Virus record (IMG/VR): IMGVR_UViG_3300037584_003167
Location: 1-30,243 of that record
Direction: 5' to 3' (one strand)
Source: a virus
DNA length: 30,243 bases
Translations under genes and position numbers: made by a program
Shown here: in pieces, positions 21,327-29,235 of the stretch
Numbering within the stretch: the first letter of the stretch is position 1
How the letters are laid out: each line of letters begins with the position of its first letter
Notes under the pieces: model-generated
The model's database searches: none
Seen by the model: the letters and a program-made list of their open reading frames with translations, nothing else
Told to the model about the DNA's origin: nothing

Positions 21327-23767
21327 TGGAACGTGTAGTACAAATATACATAGAGGGTGATCGTGTAGAATTATTTAAGGATGAAGAAATATCATTAAAT
21401 AGTAGCATACAAAACATTGCCGATATTAGTAAAATTTACACCGATTTTACACAAAGTTTTAGTGTTCCAGCATCACCTAGTAACAATGTTATTATGCGAC
21501 ATTTTTACAATAGTGAAGTTATACTATACGAAAACGAATTTACTAATCCATCACTAAGAAGAAATGCTACTATAGAAATAGATGGTACTTTTTTTAAACG
21601 TGGTCGCATACAGCTAGAAAACGCAAAAATAGAAAATGGCGAACCCTACAGCTATACATTAACTTTCTATGGTGAATTAGTAAGTCTAAAAGATACATTT
21701 GGTGAAGAAAAATTATCTGATTTAGACTGGTCTTCTTTATCACATGCATATACCTATAGTGATATAAAAGCCAGAATAGAAGATGGTGCTACAAATTATG
21801 ATGTAAGATACCCATTAATTAGTTCTAGTAGGTACTGGCAATATAACAATAGTACAACACCTGATGAAAACATAGACACAACACAAGGTGCTATAGTATG
21901 GACAGAATTATTTCCAGCTGTAAAAATAAAAGCAATATTTAATTTACTAGAAAGCATATACAATATCACATTACAAGGTAGTTTTTTAGATGATCCTAAA
22001 TTTACTAGTGCCTATACCTTTTTTAAAAATAGTGAGACTAGCAGTTTTGTAACACCAGCTATACCATTAGAATTTGTAGATGTGTATGCTGGGGGTGTCA
22101 CATATGCACCACCATTTCCATATACAAATAGTGATGATGGTGTAACATATGATGATACAGATAATAGCATCACATTAGCTTATACTACGTATGAACTAAT
22201 AGCTGGATCATTTACTGATGCTGGTATGCATACTATACAAGCTGAAATAACTAATATATCACCTAGTAACGTAACCTACTATATTGATGTGTATAGGTAT
22301 AATCAGTTACACAATACCATAACTATAGATGGTGGTGGGGATGCATCAGTTATTGTGTATGAAGAAGATAATACGAATAACCCTAATATAAATTCTAAAT
22401 TAACTTTTTTCTTTAGATCAGATGCACCAGTTACATGTGATATTAGATTAGTTTATTTTTTATCAGCACCCCTTTTAAACCAGCCAAACATTCCGATAAA
22501 TTTTAGATATGTAGGATGCAATAGTATAACGACAGCTACAGAACAAAATTTACAAACATCAGCACCTGATATGAAGGTATCAGATTATTTTGCTAATGTT
22601 TTAAAGCTATTTAATTTAACAGCGTATGGTTTAGAAAAAGACGTATACGAATTAGAAACTATAGAATCATGGTATAATAAAGGTGAAATTATAGACATTA
22701 CCGAATATACGGATATGAAGTCTATAGATGTTAAACGAATTAAACTATTTAAAAATATCACCTTTAAATATGCACAAAGTAAATCTGTAACTAATAGGTT
22801 TTTTTACAATACGTATATGCGAGAATATGGTGATCTAGCATCAGTATTTAATTATGAAGGTGGTGATTACAAAATAGAAATAGGTTTTGAAAACATACAA
22901 TTTAGCAAATTTACAGATACAAATTTACAAGTTGCGTATTGTATTGATCCTAGCCTTAATCCATATGTACCAGCACCAGTAACATTATATCAATACACGA
23001 ATCAATCAGTAAGTTTTTATTTAACAGATGAATTGACTAATACAGATGAAATTACATCTTATGTACCATTCGGTCAAGACATGATACAAAACAATGAAAA
23101 CTTTACATTAAACTGGGGATCAGAAAACAGCACTTTATTACAAACACAATTATTTGGTGGTTTGTATAACACGTATTACAAGGGGTACATAGAAAATTTG
23201 TACGATCCAAAAAATAGAGAAATTACCGTAAAAACACGTTTACCATTATCTATTTTAACATCATTAGATTTAAATGATCGTGTGGTAATTAGAGATAAAA
23301 GATACATTATTAATAATATAAAGGCATCCTTAACATCTGGTGAGACTACATTAGTTTTAATAAATGATTTTAGGCGAATGATAGCTGATGGGCATCCACC
23401 AATATATCCACCTATAAGACCTGATGATGATGCACAATGCATGAGTGTATTAATACCTTTTATAAAAAATGCTGTTAGCTGTACTATAGCTGAATGTACA
23501 ACACCTAGTGTATCAGGGGTTACAATTACACCTAGTACAATTACTAGTGAACAATTTGTAACTATATGTATTCCAGCATGGGATGGATCAAATACTAAAA
23601 TTATTACAGAAACTGGTGGTTTTATAATAGATACAGAAGAAGGTGAAGATTTTGTAACAGAAGAAAGCGAAGGAATAAGAACTATTGCTATATGCTTAAC
23701 ATACACAATGAATGATGGAAGTAGTGTAGCAAATCAAATATTTATACAACAAGGTGCAACGTATTAG
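21326..23767 (+). CDS. Large baseplate/hub-type tail protein
   Basis: An 813-residue protein, the largest in the genome. The N-terminal pattern IYIEGDRVELFKDEEISLNS, then ADISKIYTDFTQSFSVPASP and FFKRGRIQLENAKIENGEPY, is a strong signature of the tail hub-like proteins of Bacteroidetes siphoviruses. Middle parts are beta-rich. The C-terminal ~110 residues (Cys about 707, 722, 727 and later) look like an added Ig-like domain (TPSVSGVTITPSTITSEQFV). No lysozyme or peptidase motif is seen. It is upstream rather than downstream of the tape-measure gene. Confidence 0.7.
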   Translation: MERVVQIYIEGDRVELFKDEEISLNSSIQNIADISKIYTDFTQSFSVPASPSNNVIMRHFYNSEVILYENEFTNPSLRRNATIEIDGTFFKRGRIQLENAKIENGEPYSYTLTFYGELVSLKDTFGEEKLSDLDWSSLSHAYTYSDIKARIEDGATNYDVRYPLISSSRYWQYNNSTTPDENIDTTQGAIVWTELFPAVKIKAIFNLLESIYNITLQGSFLDDPKFTSAYTFFKNSETSSFVTPAIPLEFVDVYAGGVTYAPPFPYTNSDDGVTYDDTDNSITLAYTTYELIAGSFTDAGMHTIQAEITNISPSNVTYYIDVYRYNQLHNTITIDGGGDASVIVYEEDNTNNPNINSKLTFFFRSDAPVTCDIRLVYFLSAPLLNQPNIPINFRYVGCNSITTATEQNLQTSAPDMKVSDYFANVLKLFNLTAYGLEKDVYELETIESWYNKGEIIDITEYTDMKSIDVKRIKLFKNITFKYAQSKSVTNRFFYNTYMREYGDLASVFNYEGGDYKIEIGFENIQFSKFTDTNLQVAYCIDPSLNPYVPAPVTLYQYTNQSVSFYLTDELTNTDEITSYVPFGQDMIQNNENFTLNWGSENSTLLQTQLFGGLYNTYYKGYIENLYDPKNREITVKTRLPLSILTSLDLNDRVVIRDKRYIINNIKASLTSGETTLVLINDFRRMIADGHPPIYPPIRPDDDAQCMSVLIPFIKNAVSCTIAECTTPSVSGVTITPSTITSEQFVTICIPAWDGSNTKIITETGGFIIDTEEGEDFVTEESEGIRTIAICLTYTMNDGSSVANQIFIQQGATY

Positions 23768-23780
23768 AAACATAATAAAC

Positions 23781-23945
23781 ATGCTAGGTATTAGCAACGT
23801 AGAATTTAACGAGGCTATAGATACAGCAAAAGGTAAATACAAATATCCAATAACACTAAAAGACTTTTATAAGGTTCGCAAAAGGGAACTAAAATACAGA
23901 AAAAATGAGCAGAGAAAAGGTAGTAAAGCTGAAGGTAGAAAGTAA
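23781..23945 (+). CDS. Small basic protein before tape measure
   Basis: A 54-residue protein from the ATG at 23781, 13 bases after the baseplate gene (an upstream GTG at 23754 would lengthen it). Contents: SNVEFNEAIDTAKGKY then ITLKDFYKVRKREL, with a Lys/Arg-rich end. It overlaps the tape-measure start by 41 bases. It might be a tail-chaperone-like or tape-measure partner; its size and position are the only support. Confidence 0.5.
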   Translation: MLGISNVEFNEAIDTAKGKYKYPITLKDFYKVRKRELKYRKNEQRKGSKAEGRK

Positions 23946-26169
23946 TGTAAAAAACATTACAGATGAATACAAAGGCTTAAATGAAGAAATAAAAGAACAA
24001 GGTAAATTAGTTGATGAAACTAATACAAGTTTTGAAAAACTAGATGAAACTACTAGTAAATACACTAATAAAGCTAGTGAAGGTTTTAAAAAAGTTGCTG
24101 AACAAAGCAAAAAAATAAAACAAAACATAAAAGGTGGTACACAAGCATTTGAAGGTGGTGCTACGGCTGTACAATTTTATGGTGATAGTCTAAGTTTAGT
24201 GGGTGCTGAATCTGAAAAGCTAGATGATAGTTTAAAAAAGGTAGATCAGGCTATGCGATTATCTAAAGGTGTAGCTGGTGTAAGAAAAAGCATAACAGCG
24301 ATTAAAGGGTTTACAGCAACCAGCAAAACAGCTACAAAAGTTCAATTATTTTTTGGTAAAATAATGGGCAAATCTACTGGAATGCTAAAAGCCTTTAGAT
24401 TAGCTTTAATTTCTACTGGTATAGGTGCATTAGTAATTGGTGTGGGTTTACTAATAGCTAATTTTGAGAAACTACTAGATGTTTTTTCACCTATTACAGA
24501 TGGTCTAAAGTCTTTAGGTGATGCTATTGGGTTAACTAGCTTTGCTGAAGATGAACGAAAAGAAAAAATAAAATCACGATTAGAAGCACAACAGAAGGCG
24601 TATGAACAAGAAGTAAAAAATCACAATCAACGTATGGATGCGTATCGGCAAGAACAAGCTGAACAAGATAAACTTTTGGGCAAAGAAATTGAATTAGCAA
24701 AAGCACGTGGTGAAGATACTACTGATATGCAAAGACAACAGCTAGAACAAAGATTAGCAGATTTGAAAAAAAATCTAGCAAAAGAAGAGAAAGCATACAT
24801 GGATGCAGATGATGGCTGGTTACAAAGTCGACATGATGAAATTGTGGAGTCCAATGAAGCAATACTATTTTTACAAAAAAAAGGTGTTAAAGAATTTAGC
24901 CAATTAAATTTTGAAGCACAAGATGAATTTAGAAAAACTTTTAGGTTTGGTATGTCGCGATCTATTGAAGGTCTAAAAACACAAATAAAACAAGCTAATG
25001 AATCAATAACATACGAAGCTGAAGTAGTAAGAAAACGATTTGGTAAAACTACACAAGCACAAATAGATGAAGCACAAAAGAATATTGAAATATTTGAGGC
25101 AAGAAATACAGCCTCAGAAAAAGCAGAACAAAAAAAGAAAAACGACAATTATAAAACATATTTACAAAATAGATTAAATGCTGAAAGGCAAATGGAGGAT
25201 ATGAGAAATTCTCTATTAGAAGAAGGTATAGAAAAAGATCTAACTATAAATGAAACTAAATTTAAACGGCTACGTGAGGATGCCCTTAAAAACACCAATT
25301 TAACAAGAACTGAGAAAAAAGCATTAGAGGATCTTTACGATCAACAAGAAATACAAGCACGTGAAAAAATTAATCAAAAGTACGTTGATTTAGAGAAAGC
25401 GAAAAATGAAAAAATTGATAAAATTAATCAAAAAGAAAATGCTGATAGAATAGCACGTGAAGATGCACAATATCAATTAGAATTACAATTACAAGCTGAT
25501 AGGCAAGAAGCTGAAATAATACTATTAACCCAAAAATATGACAAACAATTTGAACTAGCTAGTGGTAATGCTGAACTTGAAAAGATGCTAACTGAACAAA
25601 TGAATTTAGATATAGCAAATATCAATCAAAAGTTTAGGGATGAAGAAGCAAAAAAAGAAGCTGATGCATTAAACCTACGAAAGCAAAACGAAATGTCTAA
25701 AGTAGAAATGGGGTTAAGTGCATTAACATTAATTAGTAATATAGCTGATAGTATGGCTGGTGAAGATGTAGAACGTCAAAAGAAAGCCTTCAATATTAAA
25801 AAGGCTGTAGACATTGCACAAGCTACAATGGATGGATATAAAGCTGTATTATCGGCATATGCACAAGCACCAGTAGGTTTTAAAATACCAGCATCTATTA
25901 TAGCTGGTGGGTTTAGTGCATTACAAATAGGAAATATTGCTAAACAAAAATTTCAATCACCTGAACCTGATGATCTAGCATCAGGTGGTGGTGGTGGTGG
26001 TGGTGAACCTAGTGTACCAGCTACACCTGAATTTAACATCATTAGTGGTGCTGAATTAACAGATACAGAAGGTGTAGGGCAACAGCCATTACAAGCATTT
26101 GTAGTCAGTACCGAAGTAACTACAGCACAAGGCTTAGATCGTAATAGAGTAGAAAATGCGACAATTTAA
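23905..26169 (+). CDS. Tape-measure protein
   Basis: A 754-residue protein with a long helical body, a hydrophobic segment (about residues 165-187, FRLALISTGIGALVIGVGLL) typical of tape-measure proteins, and a second semi-hydrophobic segment near 660-700 (AVLSAYAQAPVGFKIPASII then GGFSALQIGN). Between them are long Glu/Lys/Gln coiled coils. Near the C-terminus is a poly-Gly linker, followed by a QPLQAFVVSTEVTTAQGLDR tail shared with other Bacteroidetes tape measures. The length sets the tail tube length, so a siphovirus is expected. Confidence 0.8.
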   Translation: MSREKVVKLKVESNVKNITDEYKGLNEEIKEQGKLVDETNTSFEKLDETTSKYTNKASEGFKKVAEQSKKIKQNIKGGTQAFEGGATAVQFYGDSLSLVGAESEKLDDSLKKVDQAMRLSKGVAGVRKSITAIKGFTATSKTATKVQLFFGKIMGKSTGMLKAFRLALISTGIGALVIGVGLLIANFEKLLDVFSPITDGLKSLGDAIGLTSFAEDERKEKIKSRLEAQQKAYEQEVKNHNQRMDAYRQEQAEQDKLLGKEIELAKARGEDTTDMQRQQLEQRLADLKKNLAKEEKAYMDADDGWLQSRHDEIVESNEAILFLQKKGVKEFSQLNFEAQDEFRKTFRFGMSRSIEGLKTQIKQANESITYEAEVVRKRFGKTTQAQIDEAQKNIEIFEARNTASEKAEQKKKNDNYKTYLQNRLNAERQMEDMRNSLLEEGIEKDLTINETKFKRLREDALKNTNLTRTEKKALEDLYDQQEIQAREKINQKYVDLEKAKNEKIDKINQKENADRIAREDAQYQLELQLQADRQEAEIILLTQKYDKQFELASGNAELEKMLTEQMNLDIANINQKFRDEEAKKEADALNLRKQNEMSKVEMGLSALTLISNIADSMAGEDVERQKKAFNIKKAVDIAQATMDGYKAVLSAYAQAPVGFKIPASIIAGGFSALQIGNIAKQKFQSPEPDDLASGGGGGGGEPSVPATPEFNIISGAELTDTEGVGQQPLQAFVVSTEVTTAQGLDRNRVENATI
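25984..26004 (+). repeat. (GGT)7 microsatellite coding poly-Gly linker
   Basis: Seven GGT triplets in a row encode a seven-Gly linker near the tape-measure C-terminus, just before PSVPATPEFN. Slipped-strand changes here would only change linker length, so it may vary between strains. Confidence 0.75.
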
Positions 26170-26191
26170 AAATTAAAGTTATATAAATATG
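26161..26191 (+). promoter_or_regulatory. Candidate phage late promoter, weaker copy 3
   Basis: ACAATT at 26161-26166, 11 bases, then GTTATATAAATATG at 26178-26191. This is one base shorter in spacing than copies 1, 2 and 4. It overlaps the end of the tape-measure gene and ends at the protease ATG. Confidence 0.4.
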
Positions 26192-26770
26192 CAAGTTATT
26201 GAACTAGTAATAGATGAAGAATCAGATGAAGTAGGTGTACAAGCTATTTCAGTAGTCAATTCACCAGCTGTAGAAGTAGATTGGATAGCATTAAACAAAC
26301 AAGTAATGCTAAAAGCATCAGACGAAAAAAAACGTATTTTGACTGGTGTAGCCTTAATTCCCAGTAAACAGATTTATCGGTATGATGAACAAATGGGTGA
26401 ATACTATATATTTTTTAGTAAAGAAACTATTGAAAAAGCCTCACAATTATTTTTAAAGGAATCAAATCAAAAAAATGCTACGTATGAACATGCATACGAT
26501 TTTGATGGTGGTATTGTAGTAGAATCATGGCTAGTAAGTGATCCTGAAATGGATAAAGCCAAACACTATGGTTTCAATGTTCCTAAAGGTACATGGATGA
26601 TCAGTATGAAAATTGAGAATGACAAAGTATGGAATGATGTTTTAGATGAAAAAGTTAAGGGCTTTTCGATAGAAGGATTTTTTGCTGATAAACTACAGAT
26701 GAACAAGTTAAGCGAGGAAGAAATTTTAGTACAAAAAATTAAAGACATCATCAATGAAGAAAACACCTAG
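26189..26770 (+). CDS. XkdF-type prohead maturation protease
   Basis: A 193-residue protein with the XkdF-family order: ILTGVALIPSKQIYRYDEQM, YYIFFSKETI, NATYEHAYDFDGG (His101), VVESWLVSDPEMDKA (Ser113), GFNVPKGTWMISMKI and VKGFSIEGFF (Ser160). His101 and Ser113 are the probable catalytic pair of a serine protease that trims scaffold or capsid proteins during maturation. It is encoded after the tape measure and before the paralogue array and scaffold candidate, the natural set of substrates. Confidence 0.8.
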   Translation: MQVIELVIDEESDEVGVQAISVVNSPAVEVDWIALNKQVMLKASDEKKRILTGVALIPSKQIYRYDEQMGEYYIFFSKETIEKASQLFLKESNQKNATYEHAYDFDGGIVVESWLVSDPEMDKAKHYGFNVPKGTWMISMKIENDKVWNDVLDEKVKGFSIEGFFADKLQMNKLSEEEILVQKIKDIINEENT

Positions 26771-26945
26771 TAGAATAACGAAAACTAGCAGTAAAAAAGG
26801 CTGTTTATGTAAGGATGGATCATACCATACAGATTGTTGTGATGGATCAATATGGTCTGAAGGTATAGGAATTATTAAAGGTGGTCACGTAGGCATAAAA
26901 ACTAGGACATCTACAAGTAGAAATAAAAACAATTCACATGGATAA
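26754..26945 (+). CDS. Small Cys-rich protein
   Basis: A 63-residue basic protein with a compact Cys motif (GCLCKDGSYHTDCCDGS, residues about 16-32), four Cys and a His in 14 residues, likely a zinc knuckle or disulphide loop. Ser/Thr/Lys-rich flanks surround it. I recall close relatives next to head genes in other flavobacterial phages. It overlaps the protease by 17 bases and the next gene by eight. The function is unknown; a virion cement protein is possible. Confidence 0.6.
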   Translation: MKKTPSRITKTSSKKGCLCKDGSYHTDCCDGSIWSEGIGIIKGGHVGIKTRTSTSRNKNNSHG

Positions 26946-27228
26946 AATTTTAGAACAAGTCAAAGTAATATATGGTCATTATGTACTGGCTGTAGCACGT
27001 GCAAAAAAGATAGAAAAACTACAAATGGAAATAGAAAGCCTATTACATGAAAAAGCTGATGATCTAAAAGGTTATGAAAATGCATTGAAAAAGCTAAAAG
27101 ATAAATCTAGTCGCAAAGGCAAAGCATTAGACTTAATAAAAAAGGTTAAACAAATGCAAAAAATTAGTATTATTAAGCATTACGAATCAAAAACTGATTT
27201 GAAAAATGCGACAAAAGAACAAGATTAA
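26938..27228 (+). CDS. Coiled-coil protein before the paralogue array
   Basis: A 96-residue, nearly all-helical, Lys/Glu-rich protein. It begins MDKILEQVK, similar in shape to the MQKILDKLAK start of the array proteins, but lacks the KVxL segment and the LGxDxP motif. It may be a diverged member or a partner. It stands 11 bases before the array and ends just after the start of copy 4 of the promoter-like element. Confidence 0.55.
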   Translation: MDKILEQVKVIYGHYVLAVARAKKIEKLQMEIESLLHEKADDLKGYENALKKLKDKSSRKGKALDLIKKVKQMQKISIIKHYESKTDLKNATKEQD

Positions 27229-27242
27229 GTTATATATATATG
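27211..27242 (+). promoter_or_regulatory. Candidate phage late promoter, copy 4
   Basis: ACAAAA at 27211-27216, 12 bases, then GTTATATATATATG at 27229-27242, the same spacing as at 2035 and 17291. It leads into the paralogue array and, beyond it, the scaffold and capsid genes. The motif ends at the first ATG of the array. Confidence 0.5.
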
Positions 27243-27632
27243 AGCATTAATAAGATTAACGAAAAGTTACATAAATCTAAAAAAGTAGATTTAAAAACAC
27301 GTAAAGTAAGTTTAAACAAATTAGATGAACTATCTGAAGAAGCTAGTATATCAGCTGGTAATTATCAATATGCTGCAGAACAAGTTGCAGAAGCACATAA
27401 ATTTTTAATGACTGCATGGGATATAGTACGATTTGAAGTACCTAGACCTGATGATATTCAAGATGAATTAGATGTAATAACTGAAAATTTAGATAGTTTA
27501 GGTATAGACCATCCATCTGAAGTACAAGAAGTACAACAAAACATAAATTTCGCAAAAGAGCAATTTAATCAGGTGTTAAAAGATATGGAATGGTGGGAAA
27601 TTAATCATGGTTTAGATAGATATTCAATTTAA
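27240..27632 (+). CDS. Array paralogue 1 (helical, LGIDHP motif)
   Basis: A 130-residue helical protein. The N-terminus reads INKINEKLHK, followed by KKVDL and RKVSL. Two helical segments are separated by LDSLGIDHPSEVQ (about residues 85-97). It has the most diverged N-terminus of the five, with two KVxL segments instead of one. It is the first gene after promoter-like element 4. No family function is known to me; its place suggests an internal capsid or scaffold-associated protein. Confidence 0.6.
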   Translation: MSINKINEKLHKSKKVDLKTRKVSLNKLDELSEEASISAGNYQYAAEQVAEAHKFLMTAWDIVRFEVPRPDDIQDELDVITENLDSLGIDHPSEVQEVQQNINFAKEQFNQVLKDMEWWEINHGLDRYSI

Positions 27633-27638
27633 TAAGAT

Positions 27639-28064
27639 ATGCAAAAAATACTAGACAAATTAGCGAAGGATAAAAGAAGCGTAAATTTAAATACAGCTGA
27701 TGAAATACGATCTGAAATGGAACGGATTTCAGATGATTTAGGTCTAGCTAGTTATTATGCCTATGAAAGATTTGAAGAAATATCTGATAAAGTAGCTGAA
27801 TTTAAATCAGAAATAAGCATAGAAGTAGATAATCAAATAGTAAATAGTGAGGTTACCTATCCTGAAGATAAACTACAAGGTTTAAAAGAAATGCTAATGC
27901 CAGTAGAACATGTAGCTGAAAGTTTAGGTGTGAACCCTAATGAATTAATGCCTGAATTTGATGAAGCCTTAGAATTAATGAAACAATATGAAGAAGTATA
28001 TAATGATTATAGGGATGCCTATAATACATTAGTACGAGAATCAGGTTTTTTAGCACAATTTTAA
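27639..28064 (+). CDS. Array paralogue 2 (helical, LGVNPNE motif)
   Basis: A 141-residue protein starting MQKILDKLAKDKRSVNL, the clearest form of the shared N-terminus. RSVNLNT also resembles RKVNLAT near the start of the capsid protein. Helix-turn-helix layout with ESLGVNPNELMPEFD at about 94-108. Strongly acidic, with no Cys. Six bases separate it from paralogue 1 and one base from paralogue 3. The function is inferred only from context. Confidence 0.6.
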   Translation: MQKILDKLAKDKRSVNLNTADEIRSEMERISDDLGLASYYAYERFEEISDKVAEFKSEISIEVDNQIVNSEVTYPEDKLQGLKEMLMPVEHVAESLGVNPNELMPEFDEALELMKQYEEVYNDYRDAYNTLVRESGFLAQF

Positions 28065-28065
28065 T

Positions 28066-28446
28066 ATGAAAGATAGCAGACAAAGAGTATTAGACAAATT
28101 AGCAAAAGCTAACAAGCCGTCAACAAGTGTTAAACTAGGTGCTGTACAAGATTTACAAGAGGGTTTAGGTTATTCAGATGTAGCATTTAATGTAGCGTTA
28201 GAATGGAATGATGAATTAAGTAATGAAATATATGAAAAAGTTTCATTAGGGTATGCATCATTAGAATTAGGTATAGAAAAATTAGAACCAGCTATAGCCG
28301 AAATAAATCAATTTATGGATGATTTAGGTGTAGATCCATTAGAATCTGTAGAAGATTATGATAAAGCTGTTAGAATGCTAGACTATTTACAAAATGTAAA
28401 ATCAGAATATGAAAAATTATTAAATTCACTAGATTTTAGACTATAA
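28066..28446 (+). CDS. Array paralogue 3 (helical, LGVDP motif)
   Basis: A 126-residue protein with the shared N-terminus moved four residues inward: RQRVLDKLAK, then NKPSTSVKL. The turn motif is DDLGVDPLESVED (about 86-98). Bases 28094-28135 are nearly identical to the start of paralogue 4, so these two derive from a recent duplication or conversion limited to the N-terminal signal region; the rest has diverged. Confidence 0.6.
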   Translation: MKDSRQRVLDKLAKANKPSTSVKLGAVQDLQEGLGYSDVAFNVALEWNDELSNEIYEKVSLGYASLELGIEKLEPAIAEINQFMDDLGVDPLESVEDYDKAVRMLDYLQNVKSEYEKLLNSLDFRL

Positions 28447-28449
28447 AAT

Positions 28450-28866
28450 ATGCAAAAGATATTTAACAAATTAGCAAAAACTAACAAGCCTTCAACAAGT
28501 GTTAAACATAAGGTAGACCTATCTAATATTACTGAATTAGAAGATCATGTAGAATTTGTTTTGGATATTGTAGAATCTGAAAGTAGTAGAAGTATAGATT
28601 TATTAAATGAATTAGGTGAATCTATGGGTGCATTAGATGGTGCTATGTCATTAGTAAAAGAAGATTATGAACATGCACTAGAATTAATGAATGCTATAGA
28701 AGATTTAGGTATAGATACACCTGATAGTTTAATAAGGGTTTTAGATCAACTAATGAATTTAGTAGATATGCGAAAAGAAGTACAGCCAAGCTATGAAAAA
28801 ACACAATTAGCATTTGGTGTTGTAACAAGTATAAATGAATTATCTGATTATGCAAAAAATTTATAA
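28450..28866 (+). CDS. Array paralogue 4 (helical, LGIDTP motif)
   Basis: A 138-residue protein: MQKIFNKLAKTNKPSTSVKH followed by KVDL, then a helix, EDLGIDTPDSLIRVLD (about 87-102) and a second helix. The N-terminal 19 residues match paralogue 3 closely at base level, while the body does not, suggesting that the signal region is under separate constraint. Its last 17 bases overlap the preferred start of paralogue 5. Confidence 0.6.
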   Translation: MQKIFNKLAKTNKPSTSVKHKVDLSNITELEDHVEFVLDIVESESSRSIDLLNELGESMGALDGAMSLVKEDYEHALELMNAIEDLGIDTPDSLIRVLDQLMNLVDMRKEVQPSYEKTQLAFGVVTSINELSDYAKNL

Positions 28867-29233
28867 TAAACTAGCCAAAGAAACACCAGCTAAACGAAAA
28901 GTAAAGCTAAGTAAAGTAAATGATCTAATGGATCAGATTAAAGAATGTCGTGAAGAAATGAATCAAATAGCTTTACAAAGTGAAAATGCATTAACTGATG
29001 TGCAAAATGCATTAGGTGAATTAAGAATAATTCAAGAATCAAAAATACCATCATTATCATTTGATAAAGATGAATTATTAAATCAGGTACTAGATTTAGG
29101 TATTGATGTACCACAAGAATTAAACGAATTAGATCAAATGTTGGTAGATGCTGAAACTATAGATGCTGATGCCTTTGATTTAGTATCAAAAGTAGAAGAT
29201 CTAAGATCAGAACTAAGTAAATTTATGTTATAA
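28850..29233 (+). CDS. Array paralogue 5 (helical, LGIDVPQE motif)
   Basis: A 127-residue protein from the ATG at 28850, chosen because MQKIYNKLAKETPAKRKVKL then aligns with the other array members; an ATG 15 bases upstream would add five unrelated residues. The turn motif is LDLGIDVPQELNEL (about 80-93). Acidic helical body. It overlaps paralogue 4 by 17 bases and lies two bases before the scaffold candidate. Confidence 0.6.
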   Translation: MQKIYNKLAKETPAKRKVKLSKVNDLMDQIKECREEMNQIALQSENALTDVQNALGELRIIQESKIPSLSFDKDELLNQVLDLGIDVPQELNELDQMLVDAETIDADAFDLVSKVEDLRSELSKFML

Positions 29234-29235
29234 TT

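Larger units (their letters stand above)
27240..29233 (+). repeat. Tandem array of five paralogous genes
   Basis: Five consecutive genes of 126-141 codons encode proteins with the same plan: a short basic N-terminal motif, KVxL, a helix, an LG[I/V][D/N]xPxE-type turn and a second helix. Neighbours three and four share 40 of 42 bases near their starts (28094-28135 and 28466-28507), direct evidence of duplication. Confidence 0.75.

Noticed and set aside
23176-23706. Minus-strand frame inside the baseplate gene
   Set aside because: Antisense shadow with no leader or domain; the + strand protein is well supported.
23754-23780. GTG start for the small gene before the tape measure
   Set aside because: It lies inside the baseplate gene; the ATG at 23781 has a clean A-rich leader.
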